Part shown: positions 6,570-11,112 of the stretch, piece by piece | Position numbering within the stretch: position 1 is the first letter of the stretch | Layout: every line of letters starts with the position of its first letter | Source of the DNA: an uncultured Selenomonas sp. | Lineage (GTDB): Bacteria; Bacillota; Negativicutes; Selenomonadales; Selenomonadaceae | DNA length: 11,112 nt | Direction: 5' to 3' | Assembly: GCA_905373085.1 (NCBI GenBank) | Contig: CAJPRR010000071.1 | Location: 1-11,112, forward strand | Translations under genes and position numbers: made by a program | The notes under the pieces: generated by a model | Told to the model about the DNA's origin: nothing | What the model saw: only the letters and a program-made list of their open reading frames with translations | Database searches by the model: none

Positions 6570-7243
6570 GCAAGCTCCAACGTACCGCCCGGCTCTACGA
6601 TATGCACGGCGGCACGCGTCATGCCCTCCGTCACTTCCTTGTACCGCCCCGCTTCCTGCGCGATGACGGGCCAAGTGTTGTAGTGGATCGGTATGACGTT
6701 CTTCGTGTTGAGCCACTGTGCGGCAAGAGCCGCATCCTCAAGTCCCATCGTATAATTGTCGCCGATGGGCAGAACCGCGTAGTCGAGCGGATCCTTCTGC
6801 CCGATGAGCTTCATGTCGCTGAAAAGCGCCGTATCGCCGGCAAAGTAGACGTTGATGCCGCCGATCTGGATGACGTAGCCGCAGGCGATGCCGCCCGCGA
6901 CGCCCGAGCTGTGCAGCGCCATCGTCATGCGCACCTTGCCGAAGGGCAGCTTGACCGAGCCGCCGATGTTCATGCCGTGCGTCTTGATGTCGCTCTCCGC
7001 CTGCAAACAGACGTCGAGAACCTCCGGAATGCCCAAGACCATCGCGCCCGTGCGCTTGGCGATGGCAGGCGCGTCGCCGAGATGATCGCCGTGCGCGTGC
7101 GTCAGCAAGATGTAGTCGCACTCTGCCTCATCCGCCTGAATCGCAGCGAGCGGATTTCCCGTGAGGAACGGGTCGGTCAGAACCTTCGACGTGCCGTCAT
7201 CGAGCAAGAACGAAGCGTGCCCGTAATACGTATACTTGATCAT
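6566..7243 (-). CDS. UPF0173-type metal-dependent hydrolase (metallo-beta-lactamase fold)
   Basis: This 225-residue protein is the size of the UPF0173 family. It starts MIKYTYYGHASFLL and carries the metal-binding motif HAHGDH (H49, H51, D53, H54), plus H111 in ALHSS, D137 in AGDTALF and H187 in PIHYNT, the ligands expected for a two-metal centre. The fold hydrolyses ester, phosphoester or thioester bonds, but the physiological substrate of this family is not established to my knowledge and none is claimed. No signal peptide is present, so it should be cytoplasmic. The gene is first in a likely operon with miaA, hfq and dut and shares an ATGA stop/start overlap with miaA. Its ATG at 7243 follows GGGAGGAG at nine bases. 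An ATG at 7249 in another frame gives only Met-Arg-stop and overlaps the real start. Confidence 0.9.
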   Translation of the reverse strand: MIKYTYYGHASFLLDDGTSKVLTDPFLTGNPLAAIQADEAECDYILLTHAHGDHLGDAPAIAKRTGAMVLGIPEVLDVCLQAESDIKTHGMNIGGSVKLPFGKVRMTMALHSSGVAGGIACGYVIQIGGINVYFAGDTALFSDMKLIGQKDPLDYAVLPIGDNYTMGLEDAALAAQWLNTKNVIPIHYNTWPVIAQEAGRYKEVTEGMTRAAVHIVEPGGTLELA

Positions 7244-7288
7244 CGCATTTGACTCCTCCCATTTTAGTCGAGCACAAAAAAGCTATAT

Positions 7289-7317
7289 ATTGTATAATTA
7301 AACAAAAAAATTGAAAA
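7289..7317 (-). promoter_or_regulatory. Candidate promoter for the hydrolase-miaA-hfq operon
   Basis: The minus strand reads TTTTCA (7312-7317), a 17-bp A/T-rich spacer, and TACAAT (7289-7294). The predicted start lies about 40 bases before the hydrolase ATG. The -10 box overlaps the TATAAT of the divergent kinase promoter. Confidence 0.5.
7293..7298 (+). promoter_or_regulatory. Candidate -10 box of the thiamine diphosphokinase gene
   Basis: A perfect TATAAT stands in an A/T-rich stretch about 54 bases before the kinase ATG. No good -35 hexamer was found at 16-19 bp, so only the -10 element is called. It overlaps the opposing -10 box of the hydrolase operon. Confidence 0.4.
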
Positions 7318-7351
7318 ACCTTCCTACAAACGGAAATGGAGGAGGAAAAAC

Positions 7352-8053
7352 ATGCGCTCCCATGAATTTTCCCTGCCGCAGGGCACGATCGCGTTCTCTC
7401 GGGCGCTTCCCGCACATATCTGCACCTTGGTCACAGGGGGCCGCCCGCCCGCCGCCGACTGGCTGCAAAGGGCGCGGCGCGGCAAGCTCTGGGCGATCGA
7501 TCACGGCGTCGATCTCTGCCACGCGATGAAATGCGTGCCCGACTTCCTTCTCGGCGACGCAGACAGTGCCTCGCCCGCCGCCTGGTCTTGGGCGCTCGCC
7601 GAAGGCGTCCCCTGCGAGCGCTTCGAGATCAAAAAGGATCTCACGGACACGCAGCTCGCACTTGCCAAAATCAAGGAGAAGGCTCCCGACACGTTTCTTC
7701 TGCTCACGGGGGCTTTCGGCGGCCGCTTCGATCACGCCATGAGCACGCTCTTTTCCTGCGCCTTCAGCGGCATCCCGATGATTCTGGCGGACGAGCAGGA
7801 AGCGTGCTTCTTCCTGCTCGAAGAAGACAGCCTTTCCTTCACCGCAAAGCAAACGCCCAAGGCCATCTCTCTCCTCGCCTTGGGCGGCGAATGTCGCGGC
7901 GTCTCTCTAGCGGGAACACAATGGCCGCTCGAAGACGCCGTCCTGCGCCAAGAAGAACCGTACGCAGTGAGCAACGAACTGGCGGAAGGCAGCTCCTCCT
8001 TCCGCGTCAGCCTGCAAGCGGGCACGCTCGCCGTCTATCTCTACTGGCAATGA
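7352..8053 (+). CDS. Thiamine diphosphokinase (thiamine pyrophosphokinase)
   Basis: This 233-residue protein matches the thiamine pyrophosphokinase family in length and in the order of its motifs. AIDHGVD (48-54) corresponds to the usual AADGGAN block. PDFLLGDADS (63-72) gives the GDxDS signature, DLTDTQLAL (96-104) the D-x-TD element, and GGRFDHAMSTL (123-133) the GGRxDH motif. SNEL plus a following serine-rich turn lies near residues 207-216. The enzyme transfers pyrophosphate from ATP to thiamine, giving thiamine diphosphate in the cytoplasm. The first block reads DHG where most members have DGG, a mild departure that keeps the acidic residue. The ATG follows GGAGGAGG at six bases. In many Firmicutes this gene sits near rpe and rsgA; here it stands alone on the plus strand. 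Its last 13 bases overlap the convergent methyltransferase gene. Confidence 0.88.
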   Translation: MRSHEFSLPQGTIAFSRALPAHICTLVTGGRPPAADWLQRARRGKLWAIDHGVDLCHAMKCVPDFLLGDADSASPAAWSWALAEGVPCERFEIKKDLTDTQLALAKIKEKAPDTFLLLTGAFGGRFDHAMSTLFSCAFSGIPMILADEQEACFFLLEEDSLSFTAKQTPKAISLLALGGECRGVSLAGTQWPLEDAVLRQEEPYAVSNELAEGSSSFRVSLQAGTLAVYLYWQ

Positions 8054-8862
8054 TGCCGAAAGCCGCGGCGCACGCCCGCCGCCTCGTAGAGCACAAGGGC
8101 GGCGGCGGTCGCCACGTTGAGCGATTCCGCCTTGCCGAACATCGGAATGAAGAGCTTTGCCTCGGCCATACGACGAACCTCATCCGACACGCCGTTGCCC
8201 TCGTTGCCGAAGGCGAGCGCGATTCGGCCACTGTAATCCGCCGCATAGTACGGCTGTGCCGCCTCGTCGAGATCGGCAGCCAAGAGCCGCACGCGTCCCT
8301 GCTGCAGGAACTCGCACAGCGCCGTGCAAGACACGTTCCGCACGACTGGCACATGAAAGACCGATCCCATGCTTGCGCGAACCGCCTTGGCAGAAAACAC
8401 GTCGATCGTATCCTCCAGACAGACGACGGCATCCGCGCCCGCCGCATCCGCCGTGCGCACGATCGTTCCTGCATTGCCTGGATCCTGCACGCCATCGAGC
8501 ACGACGACGTGCATTTCCTGCCGCATCGCAAGAGCCGCAAGACTCGCTCCTCGCTCTTCCAGTACAAGCAAAATGCCCTGCGGCGCGTCGGTGTCGCTCG
8601 CCTTCTTATAGACCTCGGGCGTCACCTCAGCGAGCGGGCAGCCGAGGGACTCCAGCCGCGCGAGGATGCGCTCTGCGCGCTCCTCGCGCGCCGCCTCGGC
8701 TGTGACGAGACAAAAGCGCGTCGTCCAGCCCGCCTCCGCCGCCATCTCGACGAGCCGCACGCCCTCGGCGACGACGACGCCTTCTTCCCTTCGCCGCCTG
8801 GCATTCTTCAAGCTCGCAAGCCACTTGATCCTCTTATTCTGTGCGCTCTCGATCTTTTCCAT
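8041..8862 (-). CDS. SpoU/TrmH-family RNA 2'-O-methyltransferase
   Basis: From ATG 8862 the protein has 273 residues. The N-terminal part (1-105) is the substrate-binding domain of the family, with ARRRREEGVVVAEG around 21-34. The C-terminal part is a SPOUT knot with all three motifs: LDGVQDPGNAGTIVRTADA (122-140, with Asn130 and Arg136), AFGNEGNGVSDE (217-228, with Glu221) and IPMFGKAESLNVATAAALVL (239-258, with Ser247 and Asn249). Such enzymes methylate ribose 2'-O positions in rRNA or tRNA using S-adenosylmethionine. The exact target cannot be told from sequence, so no symbol is given. The open frame begins 19 codons earlier (8919). The ATG at 8862 was preferred because GGAGGA lies just upstream, MEKIESAQNKRIK is the usual N-terminus, and a TATAAT box sits between the two candidates. 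It follows the rplT terminator and overlaps the convergent kinase gene by 13 bases. Confidence 0.9.
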   Translation of the reverse strand: MEKIESAQNKRIKWLASLKNARRRREEGVVVAEGVRLVEMAAEAGWTTRFCLVTAEAAREERAERILARLESLGCPLAEVTPEVYKKASDTDAPQGILLVLEERGASLAALAMRQEMHVVVLDGVQDPGNAGTIVRTADAAGADAVVCLEDTIDVFSAKAVRASMGSVFHVPVVRNVSCTALCEFLQQGRVRLLAADLDEAAQPYYAADYSGRIALAFGNEGNGVSDEVRRMAEAKLFIPMFGKAESLNVATAAALVLYEAAGVRRGFRHHCQ

Positions 8863-8886
8863 CGTTCCTCCGCGGAAATTGTAGAT

Positions 8887-8892
8887 ATTATA
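8887..8892 (-). promoter_or_regulatory. Candidate -10 box of the methyltransferase gene
   Basis: The minus strand reads TATAAT 24 bases before the chosen ATG. No good -35 was found. The rplT terminator upstream makes a local promoter likely, and one here would exclude the longer start at 8919. Confidence 0.35.
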
Positions 8893-8987
8893 CGCACGAA
8901 CATCCACTTTCATGGACATCGTGCACCGCCCTTACAGAAAGTTCCCCAAGCAGTCTGCACCCTTCGAGTTTGACTTTTTGGCTTTCA

Positions 8988-9018
8988 TAAAAAAAGAGGA
9001 GCTGTGGAAAGCTCCCCT
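8988..9018 (-). terminator. Rho-independent terminator of the infC-rpmI-rplT operon
   Basis: On the minus strand GGGGAGCU (9010-9017) pairs with AGCUCCUC (8996-9003) in an 8-bp stem with one G-U pair and a six-base loop. A run of seven T (8989-8995) follows at once. It starts about 14 bases after the rplT stop codon. Confidence 0.92.
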
Positions 9019-9030
9019 TGCGTCATCTTC

Positions 9031-9384
9031 TTACTGATTTTCCTTGGCAATGGCGACGAGCTGGGCAAACGCCTTCTCATCGTGCACGGCAAGATCGGCA
9101 AACATCTTGCGGTTGACCTCGACGCCGGCCTTCGTCAAGCCGTTGATGAGACGGCTGTAGGAAATGCCGTTCATGCGTGCAGCCGCATTGATGCGGGCGA
9201 TCCAGAGCTTGCGGAACTCGCCCTTCTTCGCGCGGCGATCACGACGCGCATAGTAGAGCGCCTTCATGACCGTCTCGTTTGCCTTCTTGAACTGCTTGCT
9301 CTTTGCGCCGCGATAGCCCTTGGCGAGCTTCAAAATCTTCTTATGGCGGCGATGCGCCGTAACGCCGGATTTTACTCTTGGCAT
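9031..9384 (-). CDS. rplT: 50S ribosomal protein L20
   Basis: This 117-residue basic protein is the standard L20 length. It begins MPRVKSGVTAHRRHKKILKLAKGY-like, with the long basic N-terminal extension that threads into 23S rRNA. The globular part contains LWIARINAAARMNGISYSRLINGL (about 65-88). L20 is an early assembly protein of the 50S subunit. In E. coli and B. subtilis free L20 represses its own operon by binding the mRNA. It is the last gene of infC-rpmI-rplT, 31 bases after rpmI, with its own GGAGGA ribosome binding site, and is followed by a clear terminator. The leader upstream of infC may be its autoregulatory target (inference). Confidence 0.98.
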   Translation of the reverse strand: MPRVKSGVTAHRRHKKILKLAKGYRGAKSKQFKKANETVMKALYYARRDRRAKKGEFRKLWIARINAAARMNGISYSRLINGLTKAGVEVNRKMFADLAVHDEKAFAQLVAIAKENQ

Positions 9385-9415
9385 ATCTTATTCCTCCATT
9401 ATCTTCGCTCGAATC

Positions 9416-9610
9416 TTACTTGTTCAACATATCGCGCACGCGCCTGTGGTCAGCGGCGGCGACAAGCGTAGCCTTGCGCAGGTTGCGCTTGCGCTTCCTC
9501 GTCTTCTTCTCAAGGATATGGCTCTTGAACGCTTTGTTCCGCTTGAACTCACCGGAACCCGTTATCGAAAAGCGCTTGGCAGCGGCTCTGCGTGTCTTTA
9601 CCTTTGGCAT
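9416..9610 (-). CDS. rpmI: 50S ribosomal protein L35
   Basis: This 64-residue, highly basic protein matches L35 end to end: MPKVKTRRAAAKRFSITGSG at the start, then KRNKAFKSHILEKKTRKRKR and a C-terminus HRRVRDMLNK. L35 is a small structural protein of the 50S subunit that lies close to L20's assembly neighbourhood. The gene lies between infC and rplT, its universal position in Firmicutes. Its AAAGGAGG ribosome binding site lies inside the last codons of infC and its ATG is two bases past the infC stop, which favours coupled translation. Confidence 0.98.
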   Translation of the reverse strand: MPKVKTRRAAAKRFSITGSGEFKRNKAFKSHILEKKTRKRKRNLRKATLVAAADHRRVRDMLNK

Positions 9611-9612
9611 GT

Positions 9613-10143
9613 TTATTTTCCTCCTTTAGTCTGCGCCTTCGGGGCGAGAATCATCGTCATGTTCTTGCCCTCCAGCTTCGCATCGCGCTCGATGGAAACG
9701 AGCTCCTTGAGCCGGTCGGCCACCTTGTTCAAGACCTCTCGGCCAAGCTCCGGATGCGACAATTCGCGGCCACGGAACATGATCGTGACCTTGACCTTGT
9801 TTCCTTCTTCCAGAAAGCGAAGAGCATTCTTGAGCTTCACGTCGAAATCATGCTGCTCGATGTTCGGGCGCAGCTTGACCTCCTTGATCGTGACGATCTT
9901 CTGCTTCTTCTTCGCCTCCTTCTCCCTTTTTTGCTGCTCGTAACGGTACTTGCCGAAATCCATGATGCGGCAGACAGGAGGCTTCGCTTTCGGCGCAACC
10001 TCGACGAGATCGAGATGCTGCTCCTCCGCCATGCGCAAGGCATCGCGTGTCGCCATGATGCCGAGCTGCTCACCGGACGCGCTCGTGACGCGTACCTCGC
10101 GAATGCGGATTTCTTCGTTGATTCTTAAAGAGTCCCTGCTAAT
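9613..10143 (-). CDS. infC: Translation initiation factor IF-3 (AUU start)
   Basis: Read from the ATT at 10143 the protein has 176 residues, the usual IF3 size. The N-domain contains LRINEEIRIREVRV (6-19) and GIMATRDALRMAEE (28-41). The linker region has PPVCRIMDFGKYRYEQQKRE (55-74), and the C-domain VKLRPNIEQHDFDVKLKNAL (89-108) and VTIMFRGRELSHPELG. IF3 binds the 30S subunit, blocks premature 50S joining and enforces correct start codon choice. The start ATT lies seven bases after AGGAGGTG (10151-10158), and no ATG, GTG or TTG is nearby in frame. AUU starts on infC are known from E. coli and let IF3 reject its own message when abundant. The ATG at 10281 in the same frame falls in the promoter -10 region and is not used. 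First gene of infC-rpmI-rplT. Confidence 0.96.
   Translation of the reverse strand: MSRDSLRINEEIRIREVRVTSASGEQLGIMATRDALRMAEEQHLDLVEVAPKAKPPVCRIMDFGKYRYEQQKREKEAKKKQKIVTIKEVKLRPNIEQHDFDVKLKNALRFLEEGNKVKVTIMFRGRELSHPELGREVLNKVADRLKELVSIERDAKLEGKNMTMILAPKAQTKGGK
9620..9627 (-). promoter_or_regulatory. rpmI ribosome binding site inside the infC coding end
   Basis: The minus strand reads AAAGGAGG, encoding the Lys-Gly-Gly near the IF3 C-terminus, nine bases before the rpmI ATG at 9610. Confidence 0.8.
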
Positions 10144-10150
10144 GGGAAAA

Positions 10151-10158
10151 CACCTCCT
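10151..10158 (-). promoter_or_regulatory. Near-perfect ribosome binding site deciding the ATT start of infC
   Basis: The minus strand reads AGGAGGTG, eight bases complementary to the 16S rRNA 3' end, followed by TTTTCCC and the ATT codon. It is the only such site near the conserved IF3 N-terminus. Confidence 0.88.
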
Positions 10159-10170
10159 GGTGAACGAGCA

Positions 10171-10196
10171 AATAAAAAGGGCGGCAGACGCCACCC
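10171..10196 (-). terminator. Leader terminator (attenuator) upstream of infC
   Basis: On the minus strand GGGUGGC and GCCGCCC form a 7-bp stem (one G-U pair) around a GUCU loop (10179-10196), followed at once by UUUUUAUU (10171-10178). It lies in the 5' leader, between the operon promoter and the infC ribosome binding site, with no gene end before it. It is therefore an attenuator rather than a 3' terminator. Confidence 0.8.
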
Positions 10197-10275
10197 CTTC
10201 CTTTGCAAAACCTGCATATAAGACCCGCTCGACGCATGTCGGCAGGTGAGAAGCGGCGGCCTCTTCTTGAATTAC
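10171..10275 (-). ncRNA. infC-rpmI-rplT leader RNA, possible L20-responsive element
   Basis: The leader has three foldable parts besides the terminator. First, an irregular stem: ACCUGC (10242-10247) pairs with GCAGGU (10210-10215) and CGAC with GUCG (10230-10241), with a 14-base one-sided bulge. Second, the bulge's AGCGG can pair with CCGCU (10252-10256), a pseudoknot. Third, GCCGCC (10255-10260) can pair with GGUGGC (10190-10195), the 5' arm of the terminator, as an antiterminator. L20 leaders controlling this operon are known in Bacillus and, as translational operators with a pseudoknot and irregular helix, in E. coli. Assignment to that class is inferred from position and fold; 5' end estimated from the promoter. 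Confidence 0.6.
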
Positions 10276-10281
10276 TTGCAT

Positions 10282-10310
10282 ATACTATCATAGAAAACCG
10301 TATGCGTCAA
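10282..10310 (-). promoter_or_regulatory. Promoter of infC-rpmI-rplT
   Basis: On the minus strand TTGACG (10305-10310) and TAGTAT (10282-10287) are 17 bp apart. The -35 box matches five of six consensus positions and the -10 box four. Transcription would begin near 10275, giving a leader of about 130 bases before the ATT start. Confidence 0.68.
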
Positions 10311-10330
10311 GATATTTTTTCAAAACGTAG

Positions 10331-10344
10331 CGCAGCGAGCTGCG
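10331..10344 (-). terminator. Small hairpin after zapA, possible weak terminator
   Basis: CGCAGC and GCTGCG face each other across two bases (10331-10344); a realistic hairpin has five pairs and a CUCG loop. On the minus strand it is followed by CTACGTTTTG, a short T-run after a five-base gap. It lies between the zapA stop and the infC promoter, where a terminator is expected. Confidence 0.35.
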
Positions 10345-10376
10345 AATCTCGTCGATGAATCGCGCGGATTCCCAAC

Positions 10377-10628
10377 CTACCCTTTCGGCTCTTCCAAGAG
10401 CGCTAAGAGTTCGTCGTAATCCTTCTTCAGCTTGTAGTATTCATCGGCAAGCTGCAAAGCGGCGAGCACGCCGATCTTCGTGCCCGAGAAGCTGCGGGTC
10501 TTTTTAGCGACGTCGCGCATGTTGTCATCCACGAGCTTGGCAAGCTGGCGCACATAGTCGGCAGGTTCATCGCTCTTGAGCGGATACATTTCGCCGAATA
10601 TCTCAACGACTACCTTCTTCTTTTCCAT
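10377..10628 (-). CDS. zapA: Cell division protein ZapA
   Basis: This 83-residue protein matches the short ZapA family of Firmicutes. The N-terminal globular part reads VVVEIFGEMYPLKSDEPADY (6-25), followed by VRQLAKLVDDNMRDVAKK and a long C-terminal helix, ALQLADEYYKLKKDYDELLALL, likely a coiled coil used for dimerisation and tetramerisation. ZapA binds FtsZ in the cytoplasm and bundles its filaments at the division site. The ATG at 10628 follows a modest GGGTGA site. It lies 19 bases downstream of pheT on the same strand; pheT followed by zapA is common in Firmicutes and they are probably cotranscribed. Confidence 0.92.
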   Translation of the reverse strand: MEKKKVVVEIFGEMYPLKSDEPADYVRQLAKLVDDNMRDVAKKTRSFSGTKIGVLAALQLADEYYKLKKDYDELLALLEEPKG

Positions 10629-10647
10629 CGTTTCACCCGCTGTCTCT

Positions 10648-11112
10648 TCAGGCGCGAAGCTCAGCGCCGCATTCTCTTTGGAGCGCCGCCAAGATCTTCG
10701 CTACGGCTTCGTCGGCTTCTTCATCCTTCAAGGTCTTGTCCGCCGACTGGAAGTCGACGCTGAATGCCATGCTCTTCTTGCCCTCGGCGACCTGCTCGCC
10801 CGTGTAAACGTCGAAAAGGTGCAGATCCTTGAAGAACTTGCCCGCACTCTTTTCGATGGTGCGTGCGAGTTGCGCCGCGTCCGTCTGCTCGTCGACGAGC
10901 AGTGCGAGGTCGCGCGAGATCGCGGGGAAGCGCGGCAGCGGCTCATAGCGGAAGTTCTTCGCGCGATACTTGAGCAAGGTCTCGACGTCCATCTCGAAGA
11001 TGTATGCCTTCTTGTGGATGCCGAGCGCTTTCAGGACAGTGGGATGCATCTCGCCGAGCACGGCGATGACCTCCCTGCCCTTCTTGAAGAATGCCGTCTT
11101 CCCCGGATGCAG
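10648..11112 (-). CDS. pheT: Phenylalanyl-tRNA synthetase beta subunit, C-terminal 154 residues (partial)
   Basis: Only the 3' end of the gene is in the window; the frame is open to the right edge. The first visible residues, LHPGKTAFF, and then VLGEMHPTVLKALGI are the end of the core of the beta subunit, where the canonical block is GELHP. The rest is the ferredoxin-fold anticodon-binding domain (FDX-ACB): PRFPAISRDLALLVDE, LFDVYTGEQVAEGKKSMAFS and a final helix ending REC GAELRA before TGA. PheT pairs with PheS as an alpha2-beta2 tetramer that charges tRNA-Phe; the beta subunit binds the tRNA and edits Tyr-tRNA-Phe. The gene is followed by zapA after 19 bases. Its start and the expected pheS lie outside the window. 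Confidence 0.96.
   Translation of the reverse strand: MHPGKTAFFKKGREVIAVLGEMHPTVLKALGIHKKAYIFEMDVETLLKYRAKNFRYEPLPRFPAISRDLALLVDEQTDAAQLARTIEKSAGKFFKDLHLFDVYTGEQVAEGKKSMAFSVDFQSADKTLKDEEADEAVAKILAALQRECGAELRA

Noticed and set aside
8863..8919. Longer start of the RNA methyltransferase at 8919
   Set aside because: The extra 19 residues lie upstream of the family's usual N-terminus and span a TATAAT box. The ATG at 8862 has the better ribosome binding site, though the longer start is not fully excluded.
7531..8973. A 480-codon open frame on the plus strand across the kinase and opposite the methyltransferase
   Set aside because: It overlaps two well-supported genes in other frames, begins inside the kinase, and its translation is arginine-rich without any domain.
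10144..10281. N-terminal extension of IF3 starting at ATG 10281
   Set aside because: That ATG lies in the promoter -10 region and the extension crosses the leader terminator; the extra residues are not part of the IF3 family.
1..11112. Mobile elements, CRISPR arrays, prophage, toxin-antitoxin or defence islands
   Set aside because: No transposase or integrase, regular spaced repeats, attachment-like repeats or defence domains were seen. Every stretch over 300 bases is accounted for by housekeeping genes. The phage-like dUTPase motif 3 alone is not evidence of prophage.

Overview
The window looks like an ordinary chromosomal segment of a G+C-rich member of the Firmicutes, most likely a diderm Negativicutes of the Selenomonas type. 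That placement is an inference. It rests on Firmicutes-style proteins (RqcH, ZapA, a YosS-like dUTPase), strong AGGAGG ribosome binding sites, the miaA-hfq pair, and a solute-binding protein with a signal peptide but no lipobox cysteine, as expected for a cell with a periplasm. No mobile element, CRISPR array, rRNA or tRNA was seen. Almost all genes are housekeeping genes, and most lie on the minus strand.

Layout from left to right. (1) Minus strand: the 5' part of a stand-alone pncC/cinA C-terminal gene (cut by the window edge), rimO, and an orphan Fe3+-type solute-binding protein gene. (2) Plus strand: rqcH, divergent from the binding-protein gene; the two promoters flank a perfect 24-bp palindrome. 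(3) Minus strand: a UPF0173 hydrolase, miaA, hfq and dut, with overlapping genes and a strong hairpin between hfq and dut; dut converges on rqcH. (4) Plus strand: a thiamine diphosphokinase, divergent from the hydrolase. (5) Minus strand: a SpoU/TrmH-family RNA methyltransferase, which overlaps the kinase tail to tail. (6) Minus strand: the infC-rpmI-rplT operon with its own promoter, an attenuator-like leader and a rho-independent terminator. (7) Minus strand: zapA and the 3' end of pheT, running off the right edge.

Most of the genes concern translation and its quality control: rimO (modification of S12), rqcH (rescue of stalled 50S subunits by alanine tailing), miaA (tRNA modification), hfq (RNA binding), an rRNA/tRNA methyltransferase, IF3, L35, L20 and PheRS beta. 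Nucleotide and cofactor upkeep (dut, pncC, thiamine diphosphokinase) and cell division (zapA) make up the rest.

I did not find a convincing undescribed system. The most informative details are regulatory: an AUU start codon on infC behind a near-perfect Shine-Dalgarno, an infC leader with a terminator and possible antiterminator and L20-like folds, and the palindrome in the rqcH promoter. Several starts were moved from the longest open frame on ribosome-binding-site evidence (infC ATT, dut TTG, miaA, rqcH, trmH); rimO begins with TTG.
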